Below, piece after piece: positions 23,201 to 34,700 of a DNA stretch of 64,000 nucleotides. Every line of letters starts with the position of its first letter. The stretch's first letter is position 1. The DNA comes from Cyanoderma ruficeps. Taxonomy: Eukaryota; Chordata; Aves; Passeriformes; Timaliidae. The notes under the pieces are model-generated. The model was not told where the DNA came from. It was given only the letters and a program-made list of their open reading frames with translations, and did not search any database. Made by a program: the position numbers and the translations under genes. The stretch is from assembly GCA_008694505.1 (NCBI GenBank), contig VZDJ01007753.1, forward strand, positions 24,238,639 to 24,302,638. Reading direction: 5' to 3'.

Positions 23201-25169
23201 TGGCTAAAGTTTAAACACTTTTTGCTTTTCTGGCTATATCTGTCTCCAGTAGTTCTAAAACACTAATTCCTGTTATATTAACTTTAGTAGTCAATCTTTT
23301 AATAACTTTCCCAAAACCCTTTTCAGATGCAGAAACCCACTGATTTTTATGAGTTTAGATCAGTGATAGATGAGAGGTATCAGGTATTTGCTCAAGTTTA
23401 CCTAAAAAGCCTCTGGACAAAAGCACAGTGCAAGGCTCTTAAACCTTGACTGTTCTTCTAACCTGTAGAAATATCCTTTTGCTCACTTAAAAATGTGGAT
23501 AAAAGGAGCAAAAAAAAAAAAATAATCTTATTTTCAACAAATGTTTTTCTAGTGTAGTCAATATTCTGACTCAGACCTACAGTTCATTTTAAATCATACC
23601 TAGATCGTACTTTAGGTTAAAATATGGTGATACAGATATACTGCAGGTATTTCTTGGGGATACCTGGCCATGATTTTTCTGGTATTGTACTTGGCTTATT
23701 TTTCTAATAAGAAAATTACATCAAAGATTCAGTTTTGCTCATAGAACTTCAGTTGCTTTGCTTGACTTTGGGCCAAATCTGGGAAACAAGACATATGCAA
23801 ATGGTTCAACTTTGCTCCTATGTACAAATGTGAAGTTCCTTGCAGTTCACATTTCTCAGCCAAAACTGAAAATCTTTTGCAATTTAAAACTACACCAAAG
23901 ACTTTTTTGAATATATATGAACAACATTCATCTATGAGGAGTCTACCAATTGAATCACAGTAAGACATAAAAAACAGGAAAACTAATGAATTCAGTTAAA
24001 GTAAAAATAAAAAGATTGCATTTTTCAAGTTGTAAGTCCCGAATTTCAAGCCATGTTTCTGCGGAGAATGTGTATCAGAAATGGCAACTACTCCAGAATT
24101 AAAAATTCTTTCATAGGATTAGCATGCTAAGACTACTTTTCCAAACCCCTCAGTCTAGGTTCCTTATTGGTTCGTGAATCTTGATGAGCCTTGTAAATCT
24201 TCTCATATTTTCATTAACTGTGACTGTACTGACAGCAAAATTATCCATTCTGACCAGATGATGACTATAAGACAGTGTGAGGATGTTGCAGAGAAGTAAA
24301 AAATAAAAGCATGTATCTGTAGGACTTACCTGTACTCACTGTAGAGCTCTGCAGTTCACAACAGTCCTATGAAAGTATCAGTTTAAAACAATAATTAACA
24401 GAAAAAGCCCATCCATGACTCTTAAAAACTCAGAATCTGATTTATTTCACACATGTTTTAGTCAGCTAATAAAATAAAAATGAAGCTTTTAATTTATTTC
24501 TTAGGACAAGCCATAAAATTTCCTGGTTTTTTCGACTAAAGAAAAAATAACACAAATCTGAGTGGTTGACTGACTTTTTTTAAAAAAGTGTTACATTACC
24601 TAGCACTTTTTGGTTTGATTTTTTGGCAAGTCAAAGGTCGCTGCATCAGGCTAATAAGGGCACTATAAATAGTTTCAAAGCAGTAATTAAGTAATGTTGC
24701 TGAAAGATGCAAGTCTTATAAATAATCCAGAAAAATAACAAAAATTGATTTATAGTCCTTGCTTTCCTCCTTCCACAACTCTAAACCCACTGCAAATCTC
24801 TGGACAACTCATTACCATGTTCCTAAACAGAAACAAAGTAACTAAGTTAACAGCATGTGGTTTTTTTCTTCAGCTTCAATATTTCTGAAATACAAAATTA
24901 TTCAAAGATTGCTACTCAGAGAAATTCTTCTCTTTAAAAAGCATAGGTTAAGGGGTTGAAATACTGGTCTTAGTAGTTAGGATTTCTGTCTGAAACTTGA
25001 AACAGTTTGCAGCAAAATTCTAATTTCTTTATTCCAGATGGTCAGTTATAGAATTTAATTTACAAAAACATTTTGGTTGCCGTGTTAATTAAGATTAGAA
25101 GGTGGTCATTAAATGGGGATGTTGTTCTGGTTTTCTCCCTGTCTTATAGTTTTGAGCCCTATAGTGATT
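20263..25169. other. Repeat-poor non-coding desert
   Basis: No confident gene. The longest plausible frame is 21503-21892 (129 codons, plus strand), which contains a strong donor-like CAG/GTAAGT at 21713-21721 preceded 119 bp upstream by an acceptor-like TTCTTTTTCCAG; this is discussed as a finding. A-runs occur near 23510. Other frames (for example 22856-23050 and 23729-23968, both minus) are not recognisable. Confidence 0.5.
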
Positions 25170-25187
25170 AAAAAAAAAAAAAAAAAA
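25170..25187. repeat. A18 homopolymer
   Basis: Eighteen A residues flanked by GATT on the left and GATTAAGCC on the right. I looked for a processed pseudogene body upstream and recognised none. Confidence 0.9.
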
Positions 25188-25911
25188 GATTAAGCCAGTA
25201 AAATAGTTTCCATTGCAATCAATCAGTGAGATTTTGAACCAGGGCCATTTATGCAAATGATAAAAAACTGAGTGAGCCATTTGCAATGCATAATTTAGCT
25301 AAAAATGTTAACCTCTCCTTCTGTTCAAGGCTTATCCACAAGCAGATCACACATTCCTTGCATTTATTTCTATTTAGATATGCTTTCTGGGAAGAAAAAA
25401 GAAATGAATCTGGTAGTTTTATAATCAAAAATATTCATGAGTATTTGGCAACATTTATTTATAGTCATGTCTGGTAATAAGTACAGATTTATTTATTATT
25501 TGTATTTCTAATTCAAATCATGCGGTTAAAAATATTTGCAGCTAAAATTCTGTGACATTTTCTTTACAGAGCGAGTAGGACCTCTTTGTCTTATTCTTAA
25601 TATTCTTAATATTTTCAGAACCAGATTCCAAATAGTTGCTCTGTTTGATACCTTAAAGAGTTTCCAGAAAGGGGATTTTTCAAACTGCCTGTACTTTAAG
25701 CCTTCCTATTTTGACAACATATGACCCTATGAACATATGATCTAATTCTGTTTAAAATGTTGTGTCTGGCTTGCCTTTGTGAGAGGTCATAGGGAGAGAA
25801 TTGCAAACTCATTGCAGACAGAGGAAAACTTGCTGACCATGCACAGACCCTACTGGGAGCCCTGTGACCCTGTTAGCACACTGTAAATATTAATGTCATG
25901 AAGCCCTTCTC
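25188..25911. other. Non-coding stretch
   Basis: AT-rich sequence. The short plus-strand frames at 25286-25477 and 25536-25724 are not recognisable. The part from 25740 to 25911 is somewhat GC-richer and would be the 3' untranslated region if the adjacent minus-strand exon candidate is real. Confidence 0.45.
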
Positions 25912-26024
25912 TCAGCTTTGATTTCTAACAGACTGGGCAGCACAGGGCTGCAGCCTCCTGCTGTTGGGTTTGTAGTACTTGGTGAGCTTGCGTCTGGTCA
26001 GGCCATGAAGAAAGTGTAGCACAT
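25912..26024 (-). other. Candidate terminal coding exon, unidentified
   Basis: On the minus strand, CTGCCTCTTTTGCAG (a good acceptor with a pyrimidine tract) is followed at 26024 by 113 bases. These are open in the phase that needs one base from an upstream exon and end in TGA at 25912. The codons are unusually GC-rich at third positions for this window (CTG, ACC, AAG, CTC, TAC, CCC, AAC, AGC). The peptide contains FLHGLTRRKLTKYYKPNSRR. I do not recognise the protein. A second frame is also open over most of the stretch, which weakens the case. A minus-strand AATAAATAAA lies about 420 bp downstream (near 25488-25497) and could serve as a polyadenylation signal. It could equally be a decayed retrocopy or chance. 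Confidence 0.25.
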
Positions 26025-27159
26025 CTGCAAAAGAGGCAGCACTGACACACTCTAGAAGCCCAGTAGTTAATAAAACTACGTGGATTGAATAATAAGATAC
26101 GAGAGCACCGTTCCCATCATTTTCTTCCATAAATGCAGGAGACAGGAAATGCGACCCAGTAGGTAGGATTCTGTCATGTTAGAGGAGTACTACTTTCCTA
26201 TCATAATGACAACTGCAGAAAATGACAGAGAAACAACTAGTCGTAGTAAATTATAAACATGTTATGCCATGGAATGTTTATAATTAGCTGATATTGTGAT
26301 TAAGAATAAGAACTGTCTTAAATTTAGGAGAATTTTACTGCAAGAAAGAAATGTAAATATTCTCATGTTTATTGGAACGAAAATTGTACTGCTAATAAGG
26401 AAAACAGTATATAAAAGAAATAGAAAAACAAAATAATAGAAACACCAATTACAGCTAGGAAATGATGCAGATTTTTCTCAACATAATTAACTAAGCACCA
26501 TAAGATATGGATTGGCTGTTACCAACAAGCAATAAAATATTATCATAAAAAGTTTAAAATAGAAAAAATGCCCATACATTTTAAGCACTCATTTTAGATT
26601 TAGTTACTGTAAGGGCAAAATGTTTCCGCAGTAGCTAATTCAGCATCCCAATTCCCTGACTGGTGTTCTCTTGGGTTCCAGTCTATATCACACCAACAAG
26701 GCTTAAGTTGGTGAAGATATGAATATGCTACAATCAAAAAGATCCCAAATGAAGCATATTTTAGTCTTGTTGGACTAAGCCATTTGGATTTGTTGTATTA
26801 CATTGAAATATTTTAAATCTCTAAAATCTCTTCTATATTCATTCCGAATGGAGTTAGCCAAACAAGAGTCATTGCCAGATTATTTTATTTTACTGTAGTT
26901 GCTTAGTTTACCCACTGGTTCCAGTTCTCTTGTTGTCTAAGGCAGGAACAGGAGTGTTTCATAGTAAATATCACACCCCCTTAATCATCAGAGGAAGCAA
27001 AAGTTTTGTCAGTTTTGCGTCAGTTTTGTTCCTGAAGAACAACACAGATTCTAATAGCATATGCCACAAACTATAAAGATTTTAGTCCTCACTTTTGGTT
27101 TTCTCATAGTTTTATAGAGTATATCTGGCATTTTCTTTTTTATATCTATAATTTATTAT

Positions 27160-27295
27160 TTTAATTTATTTATTTTTATATATATATTGTATTTATTCAG
27201 CTTTTCTTCCCAGCTTTTTTTCCCCAAGCTTCCTCAGCTTTTATTTCTTTTTTNATATATATATATATATAGTATTTATTCAGCTTTTCTTCCCC
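27160..27295. repeat. Local duplication of an AT-repeat and its flank
   Basis: GTATTTATTCAGCTTTTCTT followed by CCC occurs at 27189-27211 and again at 27272-27294, an offset of 83 bases, each preceded by a TATATA tract. Position 27254, inside the second AT tract, is N. This could be a genuine tandem duplication or an assembly artefact at a repeat. Confidence 0.85.
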
Positions 27296-30200
27296 TTAAG
27301 AAATAATCCCCAAACCTTGGAAAGGAACTGAGAATAATTTCCAGGTACTGGGAATCTAAAGGATTTTCATTTGGTGAACGATAGCTGTGCTTTCCCTTTT
27401 AATGTTTGTGTGAACTGTCAAACAAGTTTATCCCTGTAAGAAAACATGTATGTTCAGTTACCTCTTATGGATCCAGGATTTCAGAATGAAGACTGAATGG
27501 GAATAAAAAGAAATGGGGGAGAGAAAGGAGGTATCCTGTACACAGTGGCATTTCAAGGAAAAAGGAACCTCCATTTGACCTGAGGACTGAGTCTTAATGA
27601 ATTTAGATTTTTATATTAAGGCAAATGTAAAAGATTACTTCTACTGGGGATAGGAAACTGAACAAATTCAGTTCCTGTAGTGAGACTTGTAAGACTTGAA
27701 GGCATCTTTAACTTAATGATTTGATTGCCAAATGTATTAACTGGATGGCCTGTGATTTAATTCACTGCCACATCTGAGCTTCTTTTTCTAATTACAATAT
27801 CTATTTTTTGCGTTAATAATTGACACTGGTTAGAACATATGGCAATGGCCTTGATTTTTTTGTTTATTTGTTTTATAGTCATCTATAAAATCTACAAAGG
27901 TGTATATAAAAGCAGATTAAATGAGAGATTAGTAACTTGCACTGACAGTCTTTAAAGTTTCCTGAAGAACATACTTTTGACATACTCATCAAGTAATTGA
28001 TTCTGTCTCTGAAAACGATAAACAGATTTCCCAGCAGAAAGACAGAGGCGAAGAGGTGCCCTTTCTCTCCCAGGGGCAAAGAGAATGCAAGACTTTTGCC
28101 AGGCTGTCTCTGACTCAAGGGTGCGAGTTTCTTTCTACCCATAATATGATATTACTTCCACTTCCATTGTAAACCAGTGGATTTTTAAGTAAGGATACCC
28201 TGTGCATATATCACCTTCAGCACACTGGTCATAAAGGATATGAAAACAAAGTTCTCACAAACAGATAAGCCATGATTTTAAACAGCTGTTAACTCATAAA
28301 CATAATAACAGTTTGAATATTGTAGAAAAAATCTGTGAAGGTTTGCATATAAATAAAATAATTTGTGAATCTTTTGCCTGTTGCAATTTGCATTAGGATC
28401 ATGTGAAAAGGAGAAACTAAATTATGGAAGCTTTCTTCTTGGTTAGAATATGTTGTAAATATTCAAATAACATGAAAGTTTTCTTTTGGGCTTTTTGAGT
28501 AGTTCTCATTTTTGCTGTAAAATCTTGTATGGTAGTAAAAAATGTCAGAGCTAAAAACACAGTAAAAAGCTTCATGCTTGAATTGTCATTTTATTCTTTT
28601 GTGCAGAGATTGAATGCAAAGGTCCGTATTTTAGTCAGTGATGTCAACAAAACTGACATATAAATGAAACAATTTACACCGGAGGTTTTCGTGCATTTGA
28701 CAAGCTATAATGGAATTGTTTGCAAAGTTTTATTGAAGTTCCTACTTCCATTTATCTTTGTTAGCATAGCTACAGAAATCTCCTTTATAGTATTCCTGTA
28801 TAAATTAAACTAGCTATAACAGAATTAGACAAGGAGAGGAAAAGACAATCGTGTATTTTATGCTCAAGTAAAAATGCTTTTGTAGTAAAATATTTATAGA
28901 TTATTGCTTTGATTTTTATAACGATTAGATTTGGGTTATTTAACAATGCCTAAAACAATTCATAAAACTTCCAAGAACTTCTGATCAAGGATGTTGAATA
29001 ATTTGTTTGCTTTCTTTCATCAAGAGGGGGATTTCCAAGTATTAGTGAACTTTAACCCAAATGCTTCTTCATAACTGACAGGTTAGATTATTATTCCTAA
29101 ATGTTTCTTTTTTGCTTTTGTTTTCTGATGTATGATCAAAAAGTGAAAGGAAGCCTAAAGTGTGTGCTAATGAGCCACTAAGTTTTTACAAGATGCTAGG
29201 GACTAATTCTTAACCCACTGCAATGTTTGGCTTGTGTATAAAGGTAAACATGCAATAGGCCTCCAAAGTCAATTGAAATTAAAAATGCTTCCATCCATAT
29301 GTTCCCACCAAATAAGCTAACTGGAAACCATCAAGGCTGAATGTCCTACCTTGAATTCAATTGCGTAGTCCTATCCATATTTTATATCAACTTTTATAAG
29401 TCTCCAAATTTCCTGTGACCTTGCGGCTAGTGACCAACTTCAAAAATACCATAAAACAAGAAAATCACAATATTAATGATTTTAATGTGTAGGTACAGCA
29501 AAAATAGCCAAAAGAAAAAAAAATATCTTGAAGAATGATACAAGTTTTCTAAGAAATAGGAAACAAATTGTTTCTGTTCATTTGAAGTCTTAACTATAAG
29601 AATATTTATGAACCTGCCTTTCAAAATGACACAAACTAAATGATATAGAAAAACAGAATATCCAAAGTGTGCCAGTACATATTAAGTGATAGGCTTCTAA
29701 TGAACCTAGAAGGTTAAGAAACTATAGGTGAAGAATACATTGGAGAAATGAATTAAACATCCTTGCAAAGAGAGAACAGCCTCGACCACTTAACATTTCA
29801 TAACTCATTACTGACTGTTGTCCATTGCCCTTTACCGCCTTCTCCCCATATTTAAACCTGTGAATGCCTGGAGAAAACTACTCATGCCTTGACTCCAGAA
29901 ATTAGACTGAAATATTTAACTAACTGAAATTGGCTTACTTAAAATACATTTAATATTTGCTTTGCTCTGTTTCTGAATATTGACTTCTTTATCCATATGT
30001 GAAAATCATGCAACGGTGTGAGATACTCATCACTAGACATCATGGTGTGGATAAGACATTACCAAAATGTCAAAAATGGTGAAAGAAGATGGGCAAAACA
30101 TAGTCAGTATTCCAGAAAGAAACTACAACATTTTTCCAAGATAAATGTTTTAATGATTCACTTTACCCTGCCAGTGTCAAACTAGATAAAAATACCTATG

Positions 30201-31707
30201 TTAAAATGCATCTTGTATAAGCCAAACATTTTTAAAACTCTATTCAAAATGTTAACTAAACATATTTGATTGGTTTTAAATACAGGAGAACAAACTATAA
30301 TTCCTGCTTTAATTTTCAAGCCATTTAATATTATTTCTCTTATATTAAATCTGCCCATTGATGTTAATAACGTGCTAAATGTTACCATCTTTTTGTGGTT
30401 AGCTGACTGCATGCTGAATATTTTCCCTTAAGTATTTTCTAGTTCTCTTTCTGTCCAGTCTTGCCTCACAAGGTTGTGATTTATAACAAAACCTCCTTCC
30501 CAAGTAAAAATACAGCATCTTCCACAGAGGAAGATACAGCATTTAAAAGGAAGTAGAAAGAGGAGGATGTCCTTTTATACAAAACTTCTGAATTTAGAGC
30601 TGTTCATCTGAGTTTGGGTGAGACATCTCCATTGGGTGGGGAAAGAAAAAGCTTTCTTTCTTTTTTGATTTTTTTTAATAAATTAGCATTTTTAATTTAA
30701 TATATTAACATTCTGGACAAATTAAGTTAAAATGAAAATGCAGAAGCCTGAAAAAAAAGCAAAAAAATCAGGAAATGTTCATAAACACAAAACCACAGCA
30801 TAAAGGCTATATAAATATTTTATAATTTCTCCACATTCATTCTAGTCCTGCAATCTGATTTGATTACACCACTGCTAGTAAAAAGAAGGATTTTAGGAAT
30901 ATAAGCACAGATCTTTATCTTTTTATCTTAATTTAAATATACCAGAAGCAAAAATATATTTTTCTTCTCTCTCCTTTCATTTCCACAATAGTTACTGTTT
31001 AAAATGTGGATTGATATGAATTCATCACTGGAAAAGCTTTTGGTAACAGTACTAAAAATTCCCTGTGCCGCCTTCTCCCTTATTGTTGGTACAGACCTGT
31101 CAGGTGTTGAAACAATCCTGGTTACTGGAAACTCAGTTCCTTTGTAGCCTAAGGAAATTTTTCCACAAGCTTTCACAAGTTCAAAATTCCACCTTATAAA
31201 TTAAATCAAACATTTTTTTTATGAAAGCCTTTAGAAATTTCAACTGTTTCTCATGCTTCTGTGATCCAGAAAATGCCAGAATGTGCACAGCAGGCATTCA
31301 GCTCTCTTTATTAGAAAGAACTTCAGTCTGTTTACTTTTACAAAATGCCAGCTACACCTGAATTTTCTTGTAGGTATGTGCTTCTTCTGATTGCTATTGT
31401 CTCCTTTTGTGTTAAGCTTTTCTTCAGAGCACAGTTACTAGTGAATATCTTTAGTATTTGAATATCAGGTTGACGTGAGCTTTATATTTCAAGACACAAT
31501 TTCTATAAAATTTATAAGTGTGTTCATCAAGACAGCAGTGCTTCGTTGCAGGGGATAACTCATTATCATGTGCACAAATAATGTATAAAAAGATTTATCT
31601 GAGGGTTGATACATCCAGTTGGGAGTCTGGAGAAACCAAATTTCTCTTGCTGTGAGACACAGAGCAAGGCAACTTAGACATTGTTTGCAATCTGAAATGG
31701 CTTGCTG

Positions 31708-31727
31708 AGCTGGTTGTCCAACCAGCT
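31708..31727. other. Perfect 9-bp inverted repeat
   Basis: AGCTGGTTG, two spacer bases TC, then the exact reverse complement CAACCAGCT. It stands out because the stem is GC-containing in AT-rich surroundings. Function is unknown. Confidence 0.85.
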
Positions 31728-34700
31728 TGCCTTGAATTTTTTGAGTGATTGTACTCCTATGGGTGCATTGGCTACAGTCACACATGCTGCAGAGGCAGGA
31801 AAAATAAGTGCTTCAGATGTGTTACAGTGATAAGCCTGATACTTTAACTTGGTACAGTTTCTCATATCACTTTCCCCCCACTTAGTACTCTAATCTATTT
31901 CAGACTGCAGCAATGGCTGTGCTAACTAGTCCTTCTCCACAAAGTTTGTTCACAATCATGGGAAATTATGAAAATTATTTGAAATTATTTTTAGGTTTCC
32001 CTCAGTGTCTGTATCAAATGATTCCTAACACATGCTAGATGTGTATTTCCTCTTCAAATACTTCTATTTAATAAAATGCAAGGTAATATAAAGAGGATTT
32101 TTTTAAACTGTACTTTTATTGACATCAAAATTGTATTTCTAAAGATGATACCCATCATTTAGCCCATGCATCATTGTTAAAATTATAGCTTATGTTTCAA
32201 CTCTGTGAAAGTTGTCCATTCATTATGCAAGTTGTGTCTTACAACACAATAATTCTTTGTACTTAAAGATCACTTAGAAAGTTCCTTGTTAATATATACA
32301 TAATTAGAATTTTGCTTTTAAGTGCAATGCTTGTTAACAAATTGAATATAGGTTTTAATAGGTTAATTTCATCTTTAGGAAAACTGTCTCTGTGGCAATT
32401 GGTGTCACTAATAACAAACCAAAAAGCTAATTTGAGCAAAATGTTCCTAGTTTTCATCTGAAGTAAGGTTCATGTCCAGCACATTTCTGAAGCTATTACC
32501 CTGAGATTTATTTAAAATATAGGCCACTGAATTTACAATTTATTTACAAACTGCCACTTAAAGATTTTTCTTCCCCATTACCAAGAGCAATACTGAACCT
32601 TTTTCTTCTGTTGTTGTTAGGTTTTATAGCATTTTAGCTAACTAATTGAATCACAGCATAACACCACCCTCAACTTTGGTAATACAGTATGGATTCTAGT
32701 CTGACTGAGTAAATATTTATCCCCTGAACCCTGTGATTCCTATTATCTTATTTTTGTTGACATTAGGCAAAATGTACTTCTCAGTAAAACTAATTCAAGC
32801 AGTTGAGAATTGAATATTTGCCGGTATTCTATCTCAGTTTGCATTCACTGATAAAAGTAATTGTGCTAGAGATATTACTTTCATCTTTTCCAAAATCTTT
32901 GGCAAGATTATCATCACCTTTATTAATACCAAAAGCTAAATTTCAGCTTTTTTTAATGGGGTGCATAAAAGATTAAAGACAATTTTCAGGATAACTTTTA
33001 TTATTGTCTGAAGCACTAAAAATTCAACAAAAATTGTGTATCATATTTAATAGGGAAAATCCTATTTTAGCTCTCTTCAGCACTTTACTTGAAGTTTCCA
33101 TTAACCTTAACAGTGCCATCAGGAAACTCTGTGATTGAATGAAATATTCTTCTAACAGAGCGGGCTAGATTTGGATATGATGAATCCCATGAGTAGTGTT
33201 AGCAGGTTCTAAAGGTCTGACAGAACTAATACATCAACAGATTCTATACAGCAGAGAGATCCTGATTGGCATACAAAATACAGACACCTTTGTCAGCATT
33301 AAATCCTCTCCCAGCCTCTTCTGTTACATTATCATTTTTTTGTCTCTCTCCAAAAATAGTTCAAGAGCCTTGCATAAACCCACTATAAATCCAGAAGGTG
33401 TCAAAATTCCTGAGAAAAATTCTGTCAAAATTGGGCTTGGCTTTTGCATGCAGACACCTGTGATGTCAAGCAGACGCCTTGAAGGCTACTGGGCTAGGAA
33501 GTTTACATAAATTTTCCATAATTTTATGTGGACCAGTTTTTAGGGAATGAGATACTTTTTGATTTTGGTTAGTGTTTTTATCCTTTGGGAAGTTGTTTCC
33601 CTGTCTACTGGCTGTTAGTTATGTGGCTATTCAGAGAAGGCACAGGTGTGCTGTGCCCTTCTGTTCTATGGTGACTACACGCTGAAGTTTTTGTGACGAT
33701 TATGAAGTGAAAACCACCTTCAACATAGAATGACTTCAAGAAAATGACACAAGAAAATTACTTTACTCATGGTCATAGCTGAAAGGGAATGACAGTAGAA
33801 AAGTCCAAGCTGAGCACTGGGGAAGCAGAAATGCAGCAGCCTCCTAAATGTTCAGAAGTGACGAAGGCACTTTGAAAAGAAAAAACACATGGCAGACTGT
33901 CTGCAGTGTGAACTGAACTTCAGTTCAGTAGCTTCAATAGTAGCTTTGATACCTTAGGAAGATGAATTTAGGAGGCTGGATCAAAGCTGAAATTACTCTT
34001 ATTTCCTTGAGAGGGAAAAAAAAAAGATATAATTAAGAATTAAAATCCCTCATTTGGGTGTCAAAGAACATAATTAAGAATTTATGTTTAGTGATGCGTC
34101 AGTGGAGAATTGCATTATTTTTTATCAACGTGCGGAGTTAAAACAACTAACCATACTGAGACATACTGTCTTAAAGACACATTTTCTCACCTGAAATTCC
34201 AAGTTTTTTTCCAGATAGATTTTCAGTGGTTAACAGACCATGTAGGGGGTATAGTCAACATTGTCTCTTACGTGACATTTTTTTTAAAATCTTAGACAGT
34301 GAGAATTATAATTCCACTGTAATTTCTACAGATATTCTGTTTCAGTCAAACTGTTTTTTAAGATTGAAAAAATGTTTAAAAGCCAACATCAGAAATAAAG
34401 ACTTTTTTTCAAATGTGGATCATCTATATTTCTGTGAGAGGAGTCATGAAAAATAAAAAAGTTAACCTAATTATACTTTTCTCATAAATTACCAGTGAAG
34501 AAAAAGTTTCCTAAGGGAAGAAAATATTAAAAAGCACAGTTAGTTTTCAAGATAGCTTTTATTTCTATTTTTCTTCAATTTTCTACATCATGTCCTTTTA
34601 ATGATAGTGGCACTTAGAGCTAAACAAGGGCTATTTTCTACAGGTTTTCTGCCACAGCAACAGAGTAGCATGCATATCCCCTCTAATTAATTTGGTGTTT

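Noticed and set aside
25170..25187. A18 run as a processed-pseudogene tail
   Set aside because: No gene-like body and no clear flanking target duplication upstream.
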